Assembly: GCA_015075635.1 (NCBI GenBank)
Contig: JABTUA010000002.1
Location: 2,422,708-2,486,707, forward strand
Source of the DNA: Polyangiaceae bacterium
GTDB lineage: Bacteria; Myxococcota_A; Polyangia; Polyangiales; Polyangiaceae
Direction: 5' to 3'
Length of the DNA: 64,000 nt
Below are positions 52,614 through 60,185 of this stretch, in pieces (within the stretch, counting starts at the first letter, position 1; every line of letters begins with the position of its first letter). Under the pieces are notes generated by a model, which was not told the origin of the DNA, made no database searches, and was given only the letters and a program-made list of their open reading frames with translations. A program made the translations under genes and the position numbers.

Positions 52614-53735
52614 ATGACGAACGCAGCGACGACGAACAGCCGAAGGCAACCTTCTGCCGCCCTGCGACGACGGTGCTTTCTCGGCGCGCTGGTTGGTTCG
52701 GTGGCGCTCCTCGGCTGTCGAGCCGAGCAGTCGACCCTGAAACCTGCAACTTCCACGACAAACGGGGCGCCCGCCATGCAGCTGACACAGGAATGGGACA
52801 AGACCTTCCCCAAGAGCGACAAGGTGGATCACGAGAAGGTCACCTTCAAGAACCGCTACGGCATCACCCTGGCGGCCGACCTGTACCTACCGAAGAACCG
52901 TACCGGCAAACGCCTGGCGGCGCTGGCCGTCGGCGGTCCGTTCGGCGCAGTGAAGGAACAGTCGTCGGGCCTCTACGCGCAGACGATGGCCGAACGCGGA
53001 TTCGGCACGCTGGCGTTCGACCCGTCCTACACCGGGGAGAGCAGCGGGGAGCCGCGCAACATCGCCTCGCCGGACATCAACACCGAAGACTTCAGTGCGG
53101 CCGTGGACTTTCTCGGCTTGCACGCGTCCGTCGACCGCGAGCGCGTCGGCATCATCGGCATCTGCGGTTTTGGCGGCTTGGCCTTGAACGCCGCCGCTGT
53201 GGACAAGCGCATCAAGGCCGTGGTCGCCAGCACGATGTACGACATGAGCCGGGTCATGTCGAAGGGATACAACGACAGCGTGACCCCGGGACAGCGCACG
53301 CAAACGCTGGAGCAACTGGGCCGGCAGCGCTGGCTGGACGCGGAGAGCGGAAGTCCGGCGCATGGCCCGGTGTCCAACGAGCTGAAAGGCGGCGAAGCGC
53401 AATTCCTCGTCGACTACCACGACTACTACAGGACGCCGCGCGGCTTCCATCCGCGGGCGGTGAACTCGAACGCCTCGTGGGCGCTCACCACGCCGCTGTC
53501 GTTCATGAACATGCCGATCCTGACCTACATCGCGGAAATTTCGCCGCGCCCCATCCTGATCATCCACGGCGAAAAGGCCCACTCGCGCTACTTCAGCGAG
53601 ACCGCCTACGCGGCTGCGGCGGAGCCGAAGGAGCTCATGATCATCCCGGGCGCCAACCACACCGACCTCTACGACCGCAAGGACGTGATTCCGTTCGACA
53701 AGATCACAGGGTTCTTCGACAAGAACCTGAAGTGA
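52614..53735 (+). CDS. Exported alpha/beta hydrolase (dienelactone-hydrolase-like lipoprotein)
   Basis: The ATG at 52614 has a CAGGAG ribosome site. A signal with RRRCFLGALVGSVALLGC near residues 19-36 suggests a Tat-type lipoprotein. The hydrolase domain (residues 75-373) has GTLAFDPSYTGESSGEP, the nucleophile elbow GICGFGG with Cys in place of Ser near 184-190, PILIIHGEKAHSRY and the catalytic His in PGANHTDLYD. The Cys nucleophile recalls dienelactone hydrolases and YcjY-like proteins. The substrate is unknown. Confidence 0.82.
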   Translation: MTNAATTNSRRQPSAALRRRCFLGALVGSVALLGCRAEQSTLKPATSTTNGAPAMQLTQEWDKTFPKSDKVDHEKVTFKNRYGITLAADLYLPKNRTGKRLAALAVGGPFGAVKEQSSGLYAQTMAERGFGTLAFDPSYTGESSGEPRNIASPDINTEDFSAAVDFLGLHASVDRERVGIIGICGFGGLALNAAAVDKRIKAVVASTMYDMSRVMSKGYNDSVTPGQRTQTLEQLGRQRWLDAESGSPAHGPVSNELKGGEAQFLVDYHDYYRTPRGFHPRAVNSNASWALTTPLSFMNMPILTYIAEISPRPILIIHGEKAHSRYFSETAYAAAAEPKELMIIPGANHTDLYDRKDVIPFDKITGFFDKNLK

Positions 53736-53879
53736 ATGGCGTCGACACGTCCCCGTGGCTGGAAGCCGGGCTTGCCGATGGCGGCGCGTGACCTACCACC
53801 CAATCGCGATCGACTCCTCGAACGGCACCCACGCCTCCGCAACCCCTTGAAATTCTTGGGTCGGAAAGTCGAGTTGCGA

Positions 53880-53935
53880 GCCCGCGCAACCCTCGCCGTA
53901 CCACGGCACGATGACCCCCGGTCGCAAGCCGGGGG
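53880..53935 (+). terminator. Terminator preceded by a 14-bp copy of the tRNA 3' end
   Basis: GCCCGCGCAACCCT (53880-53893) is identical to the last bases of the initiator tRNA half at 49196-49209. Behind it CCCCCGG and CCGGGGG (53915-53935) form a 7-bp stem with loop TCGCAAG and a T-rich tail. It would end the hydrolase transcript. The tRNA-like core may be a second attachment-site scar. Confidence 0.65.
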
Positions 53936-53961
53936 TTTCGTTTCTTCGGACGCTGCGCCGG

Positions 53962-54270
53962 TCACCCGTCCTCGTCTACGTCCAGAAGGTGCAGCTCCGG
54001 CAGCATCGCGGCATGCAGGATGCGGACGACGACCACCGTTCCGTCGAGCTCGACGCGGAAGAACAGAGCATGCTTTCCCCGAAGCAGACGGTAGTACGGC
54101 GGGTGGCTCGGGAATCCCCGGCGAAGCTCGGGTCGCTCCGCGAGCGCCTGGCAGGCAGACTCGAGCCCTATGAGGTAGCGGTCGCACTGCTCGGGTCCCC
54201 ACCGTTCCAGCGTGTACGCCGCGATGTCCCGCAGGTCCGCTCTCGCCTGCGCCGTAAACCGATACTTCAC
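53962..54270 (-). CDS. parE: ParE family toxin
   Basis: The 102-residue product is a canonical ParE: YRFTAQARADLRDIAAYTLE, WGPEQCDRYLIGLESACQAL, YYRLLRGKHALFFRVELDGT and VVVVRILHAAMLPELHL. It follows its ParD antitoxin by 7 bp. A decayed copy of its 3' third lies at about 59853-59990. Confidence 0.9.
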   Translation of the reverse strand: MKYRFTAQARADLRDIAAYTLERWGPEQCDRYLIGLESACQALAERPELRRGFPSHPPYYRLLRGKHALFFRVELDGTVVVVRILHAAMLPELHLLDVDEDG

Positions 54271-54277
54271 GACCCAC

Positions 54278-54529
54278 CTAAGGTTGATGTCGGTTCACAC
54301 GGAGCTCGGCCCGGACGCTGTCGAACGGGTTGCCGTCGAAGATCCCGCTGTTCTCCCCCTCTTCGAGCGCCGCACGCAATGCATCGTGCTTCTCCTGCTC
54401 TCGTTGCACGGCGAGGACCCCGGCGCGCACGACCTCGTCGATATTTGCGAAGCGGCCCGCTGCGACTTGCGCCTCGGCAATGCGTGCGATGTCCTCGGGC
54501 AGGTCAGCGGCTTGGATCGGGCGTGCCAT
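54278..54529 (-). CDS. parD: ParD family antitoxin
   Basis: From the ATG at 54529 the 83-residue product has IQAADLPEDIARIAEAQVAA, GRFANIDEVVRAGVLAVQRE and the C-terminal SGIFDGNPFDSVRAELRV, the usual ParD ribbon-helix-helix plus toxin-binding tail. It precedes the ParE gene on the same strand. The divergent lipoprotein gene starts about 100 bp away. Confidence 0.88.
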   Translation of the reverse strand: MARPIQAADLPEDIARIAEAQVAAGRFANIDEVVRAGVLAVQREQEKHDALRAALEEGENSGIFDGNPFDSVRAELRVNRHQP

Positions 54530-54629
54530 GGCGGCGACTCGTTCTCGTGATTCTGTCACCTCCGGGCGGCTCCGACAACTCGTCGCTTCGCGGACCCAAG
54601 CTCGGCGTGCCGCCGAACACCCAAGTGGT

Positions 54630-55160
54630 ATGCGGCTCGGACCCCTCGTCGCAGGTGTAGTCATGTTCGCCGCCTCGGCGTGCGCGGAAGGCGCTCCTCC
54701 GCGCATGGTCCAGCCGAATCCGGCAGAGCCGACCGCCCCCACGCCTGACGCTGGCGCCGTCTCGGGGCGCCCGCCGCGACCTGTGCCACCCGAGCCGACC
54801 GCCGAGTTCCCTTACTCGAATACGTTCGCTGGATACATTGACGCGTTCCGCGAGGAACGGATCGACGAGGAGTGGGCGAAGCCGACCGAAGCGACGCTGC
54901 GGAGCCAGCTCACCGCGCTCGACCCCCACGTTTCCAGAGTGCGCCTGGTCGAGTGCCGCTGCGGGCTCTGCATGTTGGGGTCCATCGTCGCCCCCGGCGG
55001 AGAGGTAGGAAGCCCACAACCGGGGGTGGACGTGCCGGCCGTGCGCTGGTCCGGATACGAGAAGCTCATGCGGCGGGAGCGAGCCGACGGCTGGACCGAG
55101 ACGCTGGTCCTGCTAGGTCGTCACAGCATCGGTGATCGCTTAGGCCGCTGCACGACGTGA
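54630..55160 (+). CDS. Small lipoprotein, 176 aa
   Basis: From the ATG at 54630 the product opens MRLGPLVAGVVMFAASAC with a lipobox ending at Cys18. A Pro-rich linker follows (PAEPTAPTPDAGAVSGRPPR), then a globular part with ECRCGLCMLG. I do not recognise the family. The first 40 nt of the gene recur at about 59996 in a decayed copy. The IS4-family transposase gene converges on its 3' end. Confidence 0.65.
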   Translation: MRLGPLVAGVVMFAASACAEGAPPRMVQPNPAEPTAPTPDAGAVSGRPPRPVPPEPTAEFPYSNTFAGYIDAFREERIDEEWAKPTEATLRSQLTALDPHVSRVRLVECRCGLCMLGSIVAPGGEVGSPQPGVDVPAVRWSGYEKLMRRERADGWTETLVLLGRHSIGDRLGRCTT

Positions 55161-56636
55161 ACTCGCTGAGTTTCCGGGGGCTCGATAGGCATGTGCACGG
55201 CGCTCGACGGACTGAAGCAGGTGAAGGCGACGACGGTTCGGGTCTGGGGCCTCGTGGAGCAGCAGGTCGAGCAAGACTGGGTCGTCGCGGCCTTCGATGA
55301 CGACGGCGAGCAGGTCGGTTGCGTGCTGGCTCATGAGCACGCTCCAGCGTCGTGCCGGGAGAAGGAATCCCGGGCGGACCGCGCTGCGCAAGGCGTGAAG
55401 GAGCGCTCGGCTCGCGGCCAGCGAGAGAAGAGCGGCGTAGAGCATGGCCTCTACGACGGCGCGCTTTCGGCTCGGGATCTGGTCGAGCCGGTAGTGCGAC
55501 TTCAGCTCCTTGAAGAGCAACTCGACTTCCCAGCGGACGGCGTACACGCGGGCGATATCGGCCGGCTGGAGCGCCTCGACGCCGATGTTGGTGATGTACA
55601 GGTGGTACTCGCCGGAGGCTTCGTCCCGCACGCCGACGACACGGAAGGTGCGGACCTCGCTGGAGCAGCGCCCGGCGTAGACGCGATGGCGGGAGCGAAC
55701 CTGTACGGTGACGTCGAGTTCCTCGCGCTGCAGGCGGTCGACGACATCCCAGATGCACTGCCCGACGACGGCGACCGACCGGCCGCGCCAGCGTCGATTC
55801 TGAGCAACGATGACCGGGTTGGAGCTGCGCTTGAGCCGGGACACGAAGTAGCCACGGATCTCGTCGAGCCGGCGGAAGAGGCGGAAGTCGAAGTAGCCGA
55901 GGTCGAAGAGCAACAACTTGCCGCGAGCCCACGGGCCGAGGACGAGGGCACGGCGATCATGGCGGCGCTCGGCGGTCACCTTGACGGTCTGCGCCAGCCC
56001 CCGCCACGCACATCACCACATGCACCTTCGCGGCAGCCCGGGTGTGGTTGGTGCGGCAGGCCGGAAACGCCTTGCCCAGCAGCTCGTGCAGGCGGATGAC
56101 CGTCGAGTCCGCGATCAGGATGTCGCGGAACTGATTGAGCCGCCCAGATGCGGGCCGGCTCAGCCCCCAGGACTGCTGGAGCACGCCGTCGAGCAGCTGC
56201 CGGAGCAGCCTCACCAGCGCCGGCGTGAACCGGCAGTAGAAGCTGCTCTCCTCCAGCGTGGTCCGCGAGACCCTCTCGTAGACGCGACGCAGGCCCGCGA
56301 TGGTCCGGACTTTCCCGGCGGAAAAGCCGAGGATAAGGCTCCAGACCAGGGCGTAGGCGTCGACCTTCCGGACGCGCTGGAACGCGCCCGTCGCCCGAGC
56401 GCTCGCTTCGACGAGCGCCGGCGGAAGGAACTTGCGGAGCGTGCGGTGAATCGGTACCGATGGCGAGCGGGGCATGCGTCCTCCGAGCTGTGTCGCAACC
56501 GCGAGGTCGCACGCTTGCCCCGTTTCCACAACTCCGCGCACCGCGCGAACGGTGGATCACGCGCGCAAGCGATCGGAATGATCCAGGATTCCGCTTACCC
56601 GAACACCCATGGTCGTCACAGCAAGGACTCGCTGAG
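55116..56636. mobile_element. IS4-family insertion sequence, ends not resolved
   Basis: The element is defined by its transposase. Short direct repeats flank it: GGTCGTCACAGCA at 55116-55128 and 56611-56623, and ACTCGCTGAG at 55161-55170 and 56627-56636. A 10-bp duplication would fit the IS4 family, but I found no matching terminal inverted repeats inside it, so the exact boundaries are uncertain. Confidence 0.5.
55140..56475 (-). pseudogene. IS4-family transposase split by a frameshift
   Basis: The N-terminal part (ATG at 56475) reads FLPPALVEASARATGAFQRV and DILIADSTVIRLHELLGKAF (first Asp) up to AKVHVVMCVAGAG. The continuation is in another frame from about 55980 down: VTAERRHDRRALVLG, LLLFDLGYFDFRLF (second Asp), YAVRWEVELLFKELKSHYRL (the Y-x2-R-x3-E-x6-K signature). 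The break lies at a run of five C (55998-56002), so one base lost or gained in that run explains it. A sequencing error or recoding at the run is also possible. Confidence 0.85.
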
Positions 56637-56763
56637 CTCCTATCCGCGCGTCCGTTCGACCGACAGCCCGTGGGACGATCCTGCGTGCGCCGGCGCCATC
56701 CCGTTCGCACCAGCGTGGCTGAACTCGAGTCGCTTCAATTGGACCGGCATTGGGATCAACCGG

Positions 56764-56958
56764 ATGTACTTGGCCATGGCCAGCGAGAGGGTCTGTCCCT
56801 GCCTTTGTGGAAAGGTGCAGCCGAATGCGCACCCGGGGTGCCGCTATCACTCGGACGGATTCGTCTACTGCGGGCTCACCAAGTTCACTCCGCGTGGCCT
56901 CCCGATCATCGAAGGCGAGTGGAGCTGCAAACGAACCGAACCGAGCGTCGGCCAGTAG
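56764..56958 (+). CDS. Doubtful small cysteine-rich ORF
   Basis: The 64-codon frame reads SERVCPCLCGKVQPNAHPGC, RYHSDGFVYCGLTKF and IIEGEWSCK. The spacing of Cys and His could bind zinc. No ribosome site is obvious and other frames are open across the same stretch, so this may be chance. It lies between the IS remnant and the terminator at 57.0 kb. Confidence 0.3.
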   Translation: MYLAMASERVCPCLCGKVQPNAHPGCRYHSDGFVYCGLTKFTPRGLPIIEGEWSCKRTEPSVGQ

Positions 56959-56988
56959 GAATCTGCGTGGTACGGCCCGCGTATCGCC

Positions 56989-57042
56989 CCCGCGCAACCA
57001 ACCGGTCCATCACGCAACGACCCCTGGCCCCCGGGCTGGGGG
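56989..57042 (+). terminator. Terminator-like hairpin preceded by an 11-bp tRNA 3'-end match
   Basis: CCCGCGCAACC (56989-56999) equals part of the tRNA half at 49.2 kb. Downstream CCCCC (57028-57032) and GGGGG (57038-57042) form a hairpin followed by TTTCGCGTTT. This is the third tRNA-end-plus-terminator arrangement in 8 kb. On its own the 11-bp match is weak. Confidence 0.45.
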
Positions 57043-57123
57043 TTTCGCGTTTGTGGCCCGAAGTGTGGACGTCATCGGCAACGTCGCTCCTCTTCCTGGT
57101 GCTTCCGACCGCGGGAATCCGGT

Positions 57124-57789
57124 CTACGCCGTCCACAGCAGGAAGCCACCGACGGCCAGCATGAGGACGCCGGCGACCCGCTCCGTCCATGCTCGCCAAC
57201 CGAGCTTCGACAGCCAGGTCGTGAGCCGCCCCGACGCGGTCCCTGCAATCACCAACGGCACGCCGTTCCCCATTCCGTAGAGGAAGAGCAGCAGCGCGGC
57301 GAACGGCACGCTCCCTTGGAACGCCGCATACGACAGGATCGCCGCGAGCGCCGGCGTGCCGCACGGCCCGATCACGAGCGACAAGAGCAGACCGCTCGCG
57401 TAGGCGCCGTGGACGCCACGACCGCGGAGGCCGATGGCCCCGCGCGGCATCGGGAGGCGCATCCATCCGACCAGATGAAGTCCCATGACAATGGGAACGA
57501 GCGCGATGGCATATCGCACCCATCCGCCGAACCCCTCGAGCGTGCGCCCCGCGAGCGCCGCGACGACGCCCAGGATCGTCGTCGCTGTCGCCGTTCCGAG
57601 GACGAACGCGATGGCATTGGATACGGCGGGACGAGGGCTGTCGGCATCGCACGCGCCGGCGCAGCACGTGGCTGCAGCCGCCGGATAGAGCGCCAGGCAG
57701 CAGGGGTTCAGCCCCATCGCAAGGCCGCCGGCGAACGCCAGCGGCAGCGCGACGAGGCTCCCGGACGAAAGCGCGTTCGCGAGATCCAT
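57124..57789 (-). CDS. CcdA/DsbD-like membrane protein
   Basis: This 221-residue protein has six hydrophobic helices. The first contains GGLAMGLNPCCLALYPAAAATCC with Cys30, Cys31, Cys42 and Cys43. A matching SLVIGPCGTPALAAI lies in the second half. This pseudo-symmetric Pro-Cys layout is that of CcdA/DsbD thiol-disulfide transporters, which carry reducing power across the membrane. It starts 3 bp after the thioredoxin-like gene, the presumed partner, in the ArsR-controlled operon. Confidence 0.82.
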   Translation of the reverse strand: MDLANALSSGSLVALPLAFAGGLAMGLNPCCLALYPAAAATCCAGACDADSPRPAVSNAIAFVLGTATATTILGVVAALAGRTLEGFGGWVRYAIALVPIVMGLHLVGWMRLPMPRGAIGLRGRGVHGAYASGLLLSLVIGPCGTPALAAILSYAAFQGSVPFAALLLFLYGMGNGVPLVIAGTASGRLTTWLSKLGWRAWTERVAGVLMLAVGGFLLWTA

Positions 57790-57792
57790 CCG

Positions 57793-58203
57793 TCACTTCT
57801 TCGCGGAGGCGAGGGTGTCGAGGTCGACCTTCATGTTCTTGATCGTCTCCTCCGACTCGCCTTCGTACCGGCGCAGCTCCTTGCCTGATGCGTCCAGGAA
57901 GACGACGGCCGGGACGACCAACACGTGATACTTTTTCGCTTCGTCCTTGTTCGTGCGGGTGTCGATCTCCTTCGTCGACACGCCCTTCTGTGCGGCCGCG
58001 CGGACATCGCGAATGATCTCCCCGCATCCGCACTCGTCCTCCGCCTCGCCGAGGTTCGCCACCAAGACGACGGTGCCGCCCGCGGCGAGCGGAGCAGCCG
58101 CGCTCGCCGAGGGCGAGCCATCGCGCGATGGTTCGCCCGAACGACAACCTGCCACCCCGAGCAGTGCGATTGCCGCGACCAGCCACGGTGTCAGTGTCTT
58201 CAT
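57793..58203 (-). CDS. Thioredoxin-like lipoprotein
   Basis: From the ATG at 58203 the product has 136 residues with a lipobox VAGC at Cys20. A thioredoxin fold follows: GTVVLVANLGEAEDECGCGE with a CxC (Cys58, Cys60) in place of CxxC, TKEIDTRTNKDEAKKYHVLV and the cis-Pro region VVPAVVFLDASGKELRRYEG. It would act outside the inner membrane and take electrons from the CcdA-like protein next to it. It overlaps the upstream MtrA-like gene as ATGA. Confidence 0.82.
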   Translation of the reverse strand: MKTLTPWLVAAIALLGVAGCRSGEPSRDGSPSASAAAPLAAGGTVVLVANLGEAEDECGCGEIIRDVRAAAQKGVSTKEIDTRTNKDEAKKYHVLVVPAVVFLDASGKELRRYEGESEETIKNMKVDLDTLASAKK

Positions 58204-59372
58204 GTCGATTCTCCAGTCTTGCAGACCTGCGCGCAGCCGCACTCCGCAGTCGCCCCGCCTTCTTCGAGCGCTCCTGCGGCGCGATCCTGGACGAACGCTT
58301 CGCCTGTCTCGAGGGAACGCTCGGCGCGCGCGAGCTCGCGGCCGAGGTAGGCGGCGTGGTCGAGCCGCGTGACCAGACCGCGCTCGACGACTCCCGCATA
58401 GAGTGCTGCCGGTGTCTTCCCCTCGAAGACGCAAGTGAGCACGCCCGCGTTCGTGAAATGCTCCACCGAGATCATTCTCCGGCGCGCATCCGGGTAGACG
58501 ACGAAGTAACCCGCGGGATCTTGCACGAGGCGCCGCGGCTCGCTCGTCCCGACGCGCTCGACGGCGACGGGGCGCGGTGCCCCCTCGAACGGACCGCGGG
58601 CGGAGCGCCCCGCCCTCTGCACGAGCTCGATCACTCGCGTCATGTCAGTTTCGCCAATCGCTGACACGAGCTCGACCTGCTCCCGGAAGGCGTCGATCTC
58701 TTCCTGGCTGACGTTCTTCAGTACTGGTCGCTTTCCCCTCGCGCCTCGGATGCGCCGCGCGTCATCGACACCGTTCTCGAGTAGGCTCGCGATGGACTGC
58801 CCGGGAAGGTGCCCGACTGTCTGCTGAGTGTCGTCGCCGCAAAGGACGAGGCAACGAATGTGCGGGTTCGCGAGCACGTTCGTCATGAGCCGCTCGATCC
58901 CGAGGTTCTCCGTGTGCATCGTTCCCACGATCGCGAGGTGCTCGTGGCGCGTGTCCGCGACGCGGGACGCGAGCGATGCGTCGTTCAACGTGCACACGGC
59001 GACAGGAGCGCCGTACCGGAGCGCGCGATAGTCGCCCGGAAGAGGCGGCCAACCCAGGCGTGCCTCCGGTGCTTCCGTGGGGCAGAGGTCGAGATTCGCG
59101 CTCGCCGCGGGGAAGGCTTCAGCAAACGCATTCGCGGCGATGGCCGGGAAGCAGACCGCGCAGCCGAGGCAGTCGTACTTCTTGGGGACGAACACGGCGC
59201 GCGCCGCCTGCAGCGTCGGCTCGAGCAGCGGCGCAGCCTCGGTGCCCGAGAGTGCAGCCACGGTCTGTTGGAGGCATCCGCAGCCATGACACTTGCCGGC
59301 CCGGACGGCCTCGTCGAGCTGCTCCCGAATGACGTCGAGCGCGCGCCGGCGAGTGTCGACGGCCGCGGTCAT
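58200..59372 (-). CDS. MtrA-like / DUF4346 protein with cysteine clusters
   Basis: This 390-residue protein has N-terminal clusters CHGCGC (28-33) and CLGCAVC (68-74), which could hold an Fe-S cluster or metal. The middle matches subunit A of tetrahydromethanopterin S-methyltransferase (YGAPVAVCTLND, LAIVGTMHTENLGIE, LPGQSIASLLENGVDDARRI). The C-terminal DUF4346 part has AGYFVVYPDARRRMISVEHF and VTRLDHAAYLGRELARAE. The tail carries CGCAQVC. MtrA binds a corrinoid in methanogens; here a corrinoid- or methyl-group role is inferred. It overlaps both neighbours by 4 nt in the operon. Confidence 0.75.
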   Translation of the reverse strand: MTAAVDTRRRALDVIREQLDEAVRAGKCHGCGCLQQTVAALSGTEAAPLLEPTLQAARAVFVPKKYDCLGCAVCFPAIAANAFAEAFPAASANLDLCPTEAPEARLGWPPLPGDYRALRYGAPVAVCTLNDASLASRVADTRHEHLAIVGTMHTENLGIERLMTNVLANPHIRCLVLCGDDTQQTVGHLPGQSIASLLENGVDDARRIRGARGKRPVLKNVSQEEIDAFREQVELVSAIGETDMTRVIELVQRAGRSARGPFEGAPRPVAVERVGTSEPRRLVQDPAGYFVVYPDARRRMISVEHFTNAGVLTCVFEGKTPAALYAGVVERGLVTRLDHAAYLGRELARAERSLETGEAFVQDRAAGALEEGGATAECGCAQVCKTGEST

Positions 59373-59761
59373 CGGCGCGCCTTGGCATCCGGAAGGACGC
59401 GACCGACGAGCTCGCGCGCGAGCGGGCTCTTCAGCGAGTAGTACGCCATCTTGCCGTCGTTGCGGTACTTGAGCACCTTCAGGTCCCGGAGCTTACGCAG
59501 ATGATGGGACGCTACCGAAACGCTGATCCCGAGGACGTGCGCGACGTCGCACACGCAGAGCTCCTCGCCCGTTCGAAGCGCGAAGAGCAGACGGAGGCGG
59601 GTCTTGTCGGCCAGCGACGCGAAGAGCCCGCGCGCGTCTTCGAGAGCGTCGTCGGCGGGTAGCTCGGCGCGCAGCCGCGCGACGAGCTTCTCCTTGAAGC
59701 AGGGGACGTTGCAGAGGTCGCTGCAAGCACCCGCAGGCGCCGCAGCTGTTCGTTCATTCAT
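59369..59761 (-). CDS. ArsR/SmtB family metalloregulator (CadC-like)
   Basis: From the ATG at 59761 the 130-residue product has an N-terminal Cys-rich arm (Cys13, Cys17, Cys21), as in CadC. The winged helix contains EELCVCDVAHVLGISVSVAS with the alpha-3 metal box Cys69-x-Cys71, followed by HHLRKLRDLKVLKYRNDGK. Such repressors release DNA when they bind Cd, Pb, Zn or As(III). The start codon lies inside a perfect palindrome (59754-59777), so it very likely represses its own operon. Confidence 0.92.
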   Translation of the reverse strand: MNERTAAAPAGACSDLCNVPCFKEKLVARLRAELPADDALEDARGLFASLADKTRLRLLFALRTGEELCVCDVAHVLGISVSVASHHLRKLRDLKVLKYRNDGKMAYYSLKSPLARELVGRVLPDAKARR

Positions 59762-59777
59762 ATGAGTATATGAATGA
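59754..59777. promoter_or_regulatory. ArsR-type operator overlapping the start codon
   Basis: TCATTCATAT and ATATGAATGA form a perfect 10-bp inverted repeat around GAGT. The AT-rich site stands out in GC-rich surroundings and resembles known ArsR/CadC operators. It covers the ATG of the regulator gene, so binding would block transcription and perhaps translation of the operon. Confidence 0.85.
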
Positions 59778-59852
59778 CTGGGAAATGGCGGGGGGTCAAG
59801 CGCGCGCCGACCGTGACTGAGCCCACGCGATGAGCGCCGCGGACGACGCGGC

Positions 59853-60045
59853 TCACCCGTCCTCGTCTGCGTCCGGGAGGTGCAGCTCCGGCAACATCGC
59901 GGCATGCAGGATGCGGACGACGATCACCGTTCCGTCGAGCTCGACGCGAACGAACAGAGCATGCTTCCCCGAAGAAGACGCTAGTACGGCGGGCATGCGG
60001 CTCGGACCCCTGGTCGTAGGTGGGGTCAGTTCGCCGCAGGCGACT
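59853..60045 (-). pseudogene. Decayed copy of the parE / lipoprotein-start region
   Basis: The minus strand codes for GKHALFVRVELDGTVIVVRI and LHAAMLPELHL, nearly identical to the end of ParE at 53962. At about 59990 the similarity jumps to the start of the lipoprotein gene at 54630 (ATGCGGCTCGGACCCCT), so roughly 0.5 kb present in the 54-kb copy is missing. Neither gene is complete here. Confidence 0.72.
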
Positions 60046-60185
60046 CCGCCCGTAGAGTCTGACGCGGCAGCGCAGACCACCACAGCCTACGAAGCGCACC
60101 TCTCTCGGCCGCTCGGGATTCGCGACCAGCGCTCCACGGCTTGCGGGCGCTAGCCCGCCGCCGCGTCCCGGCGTATGCGGCGCGC

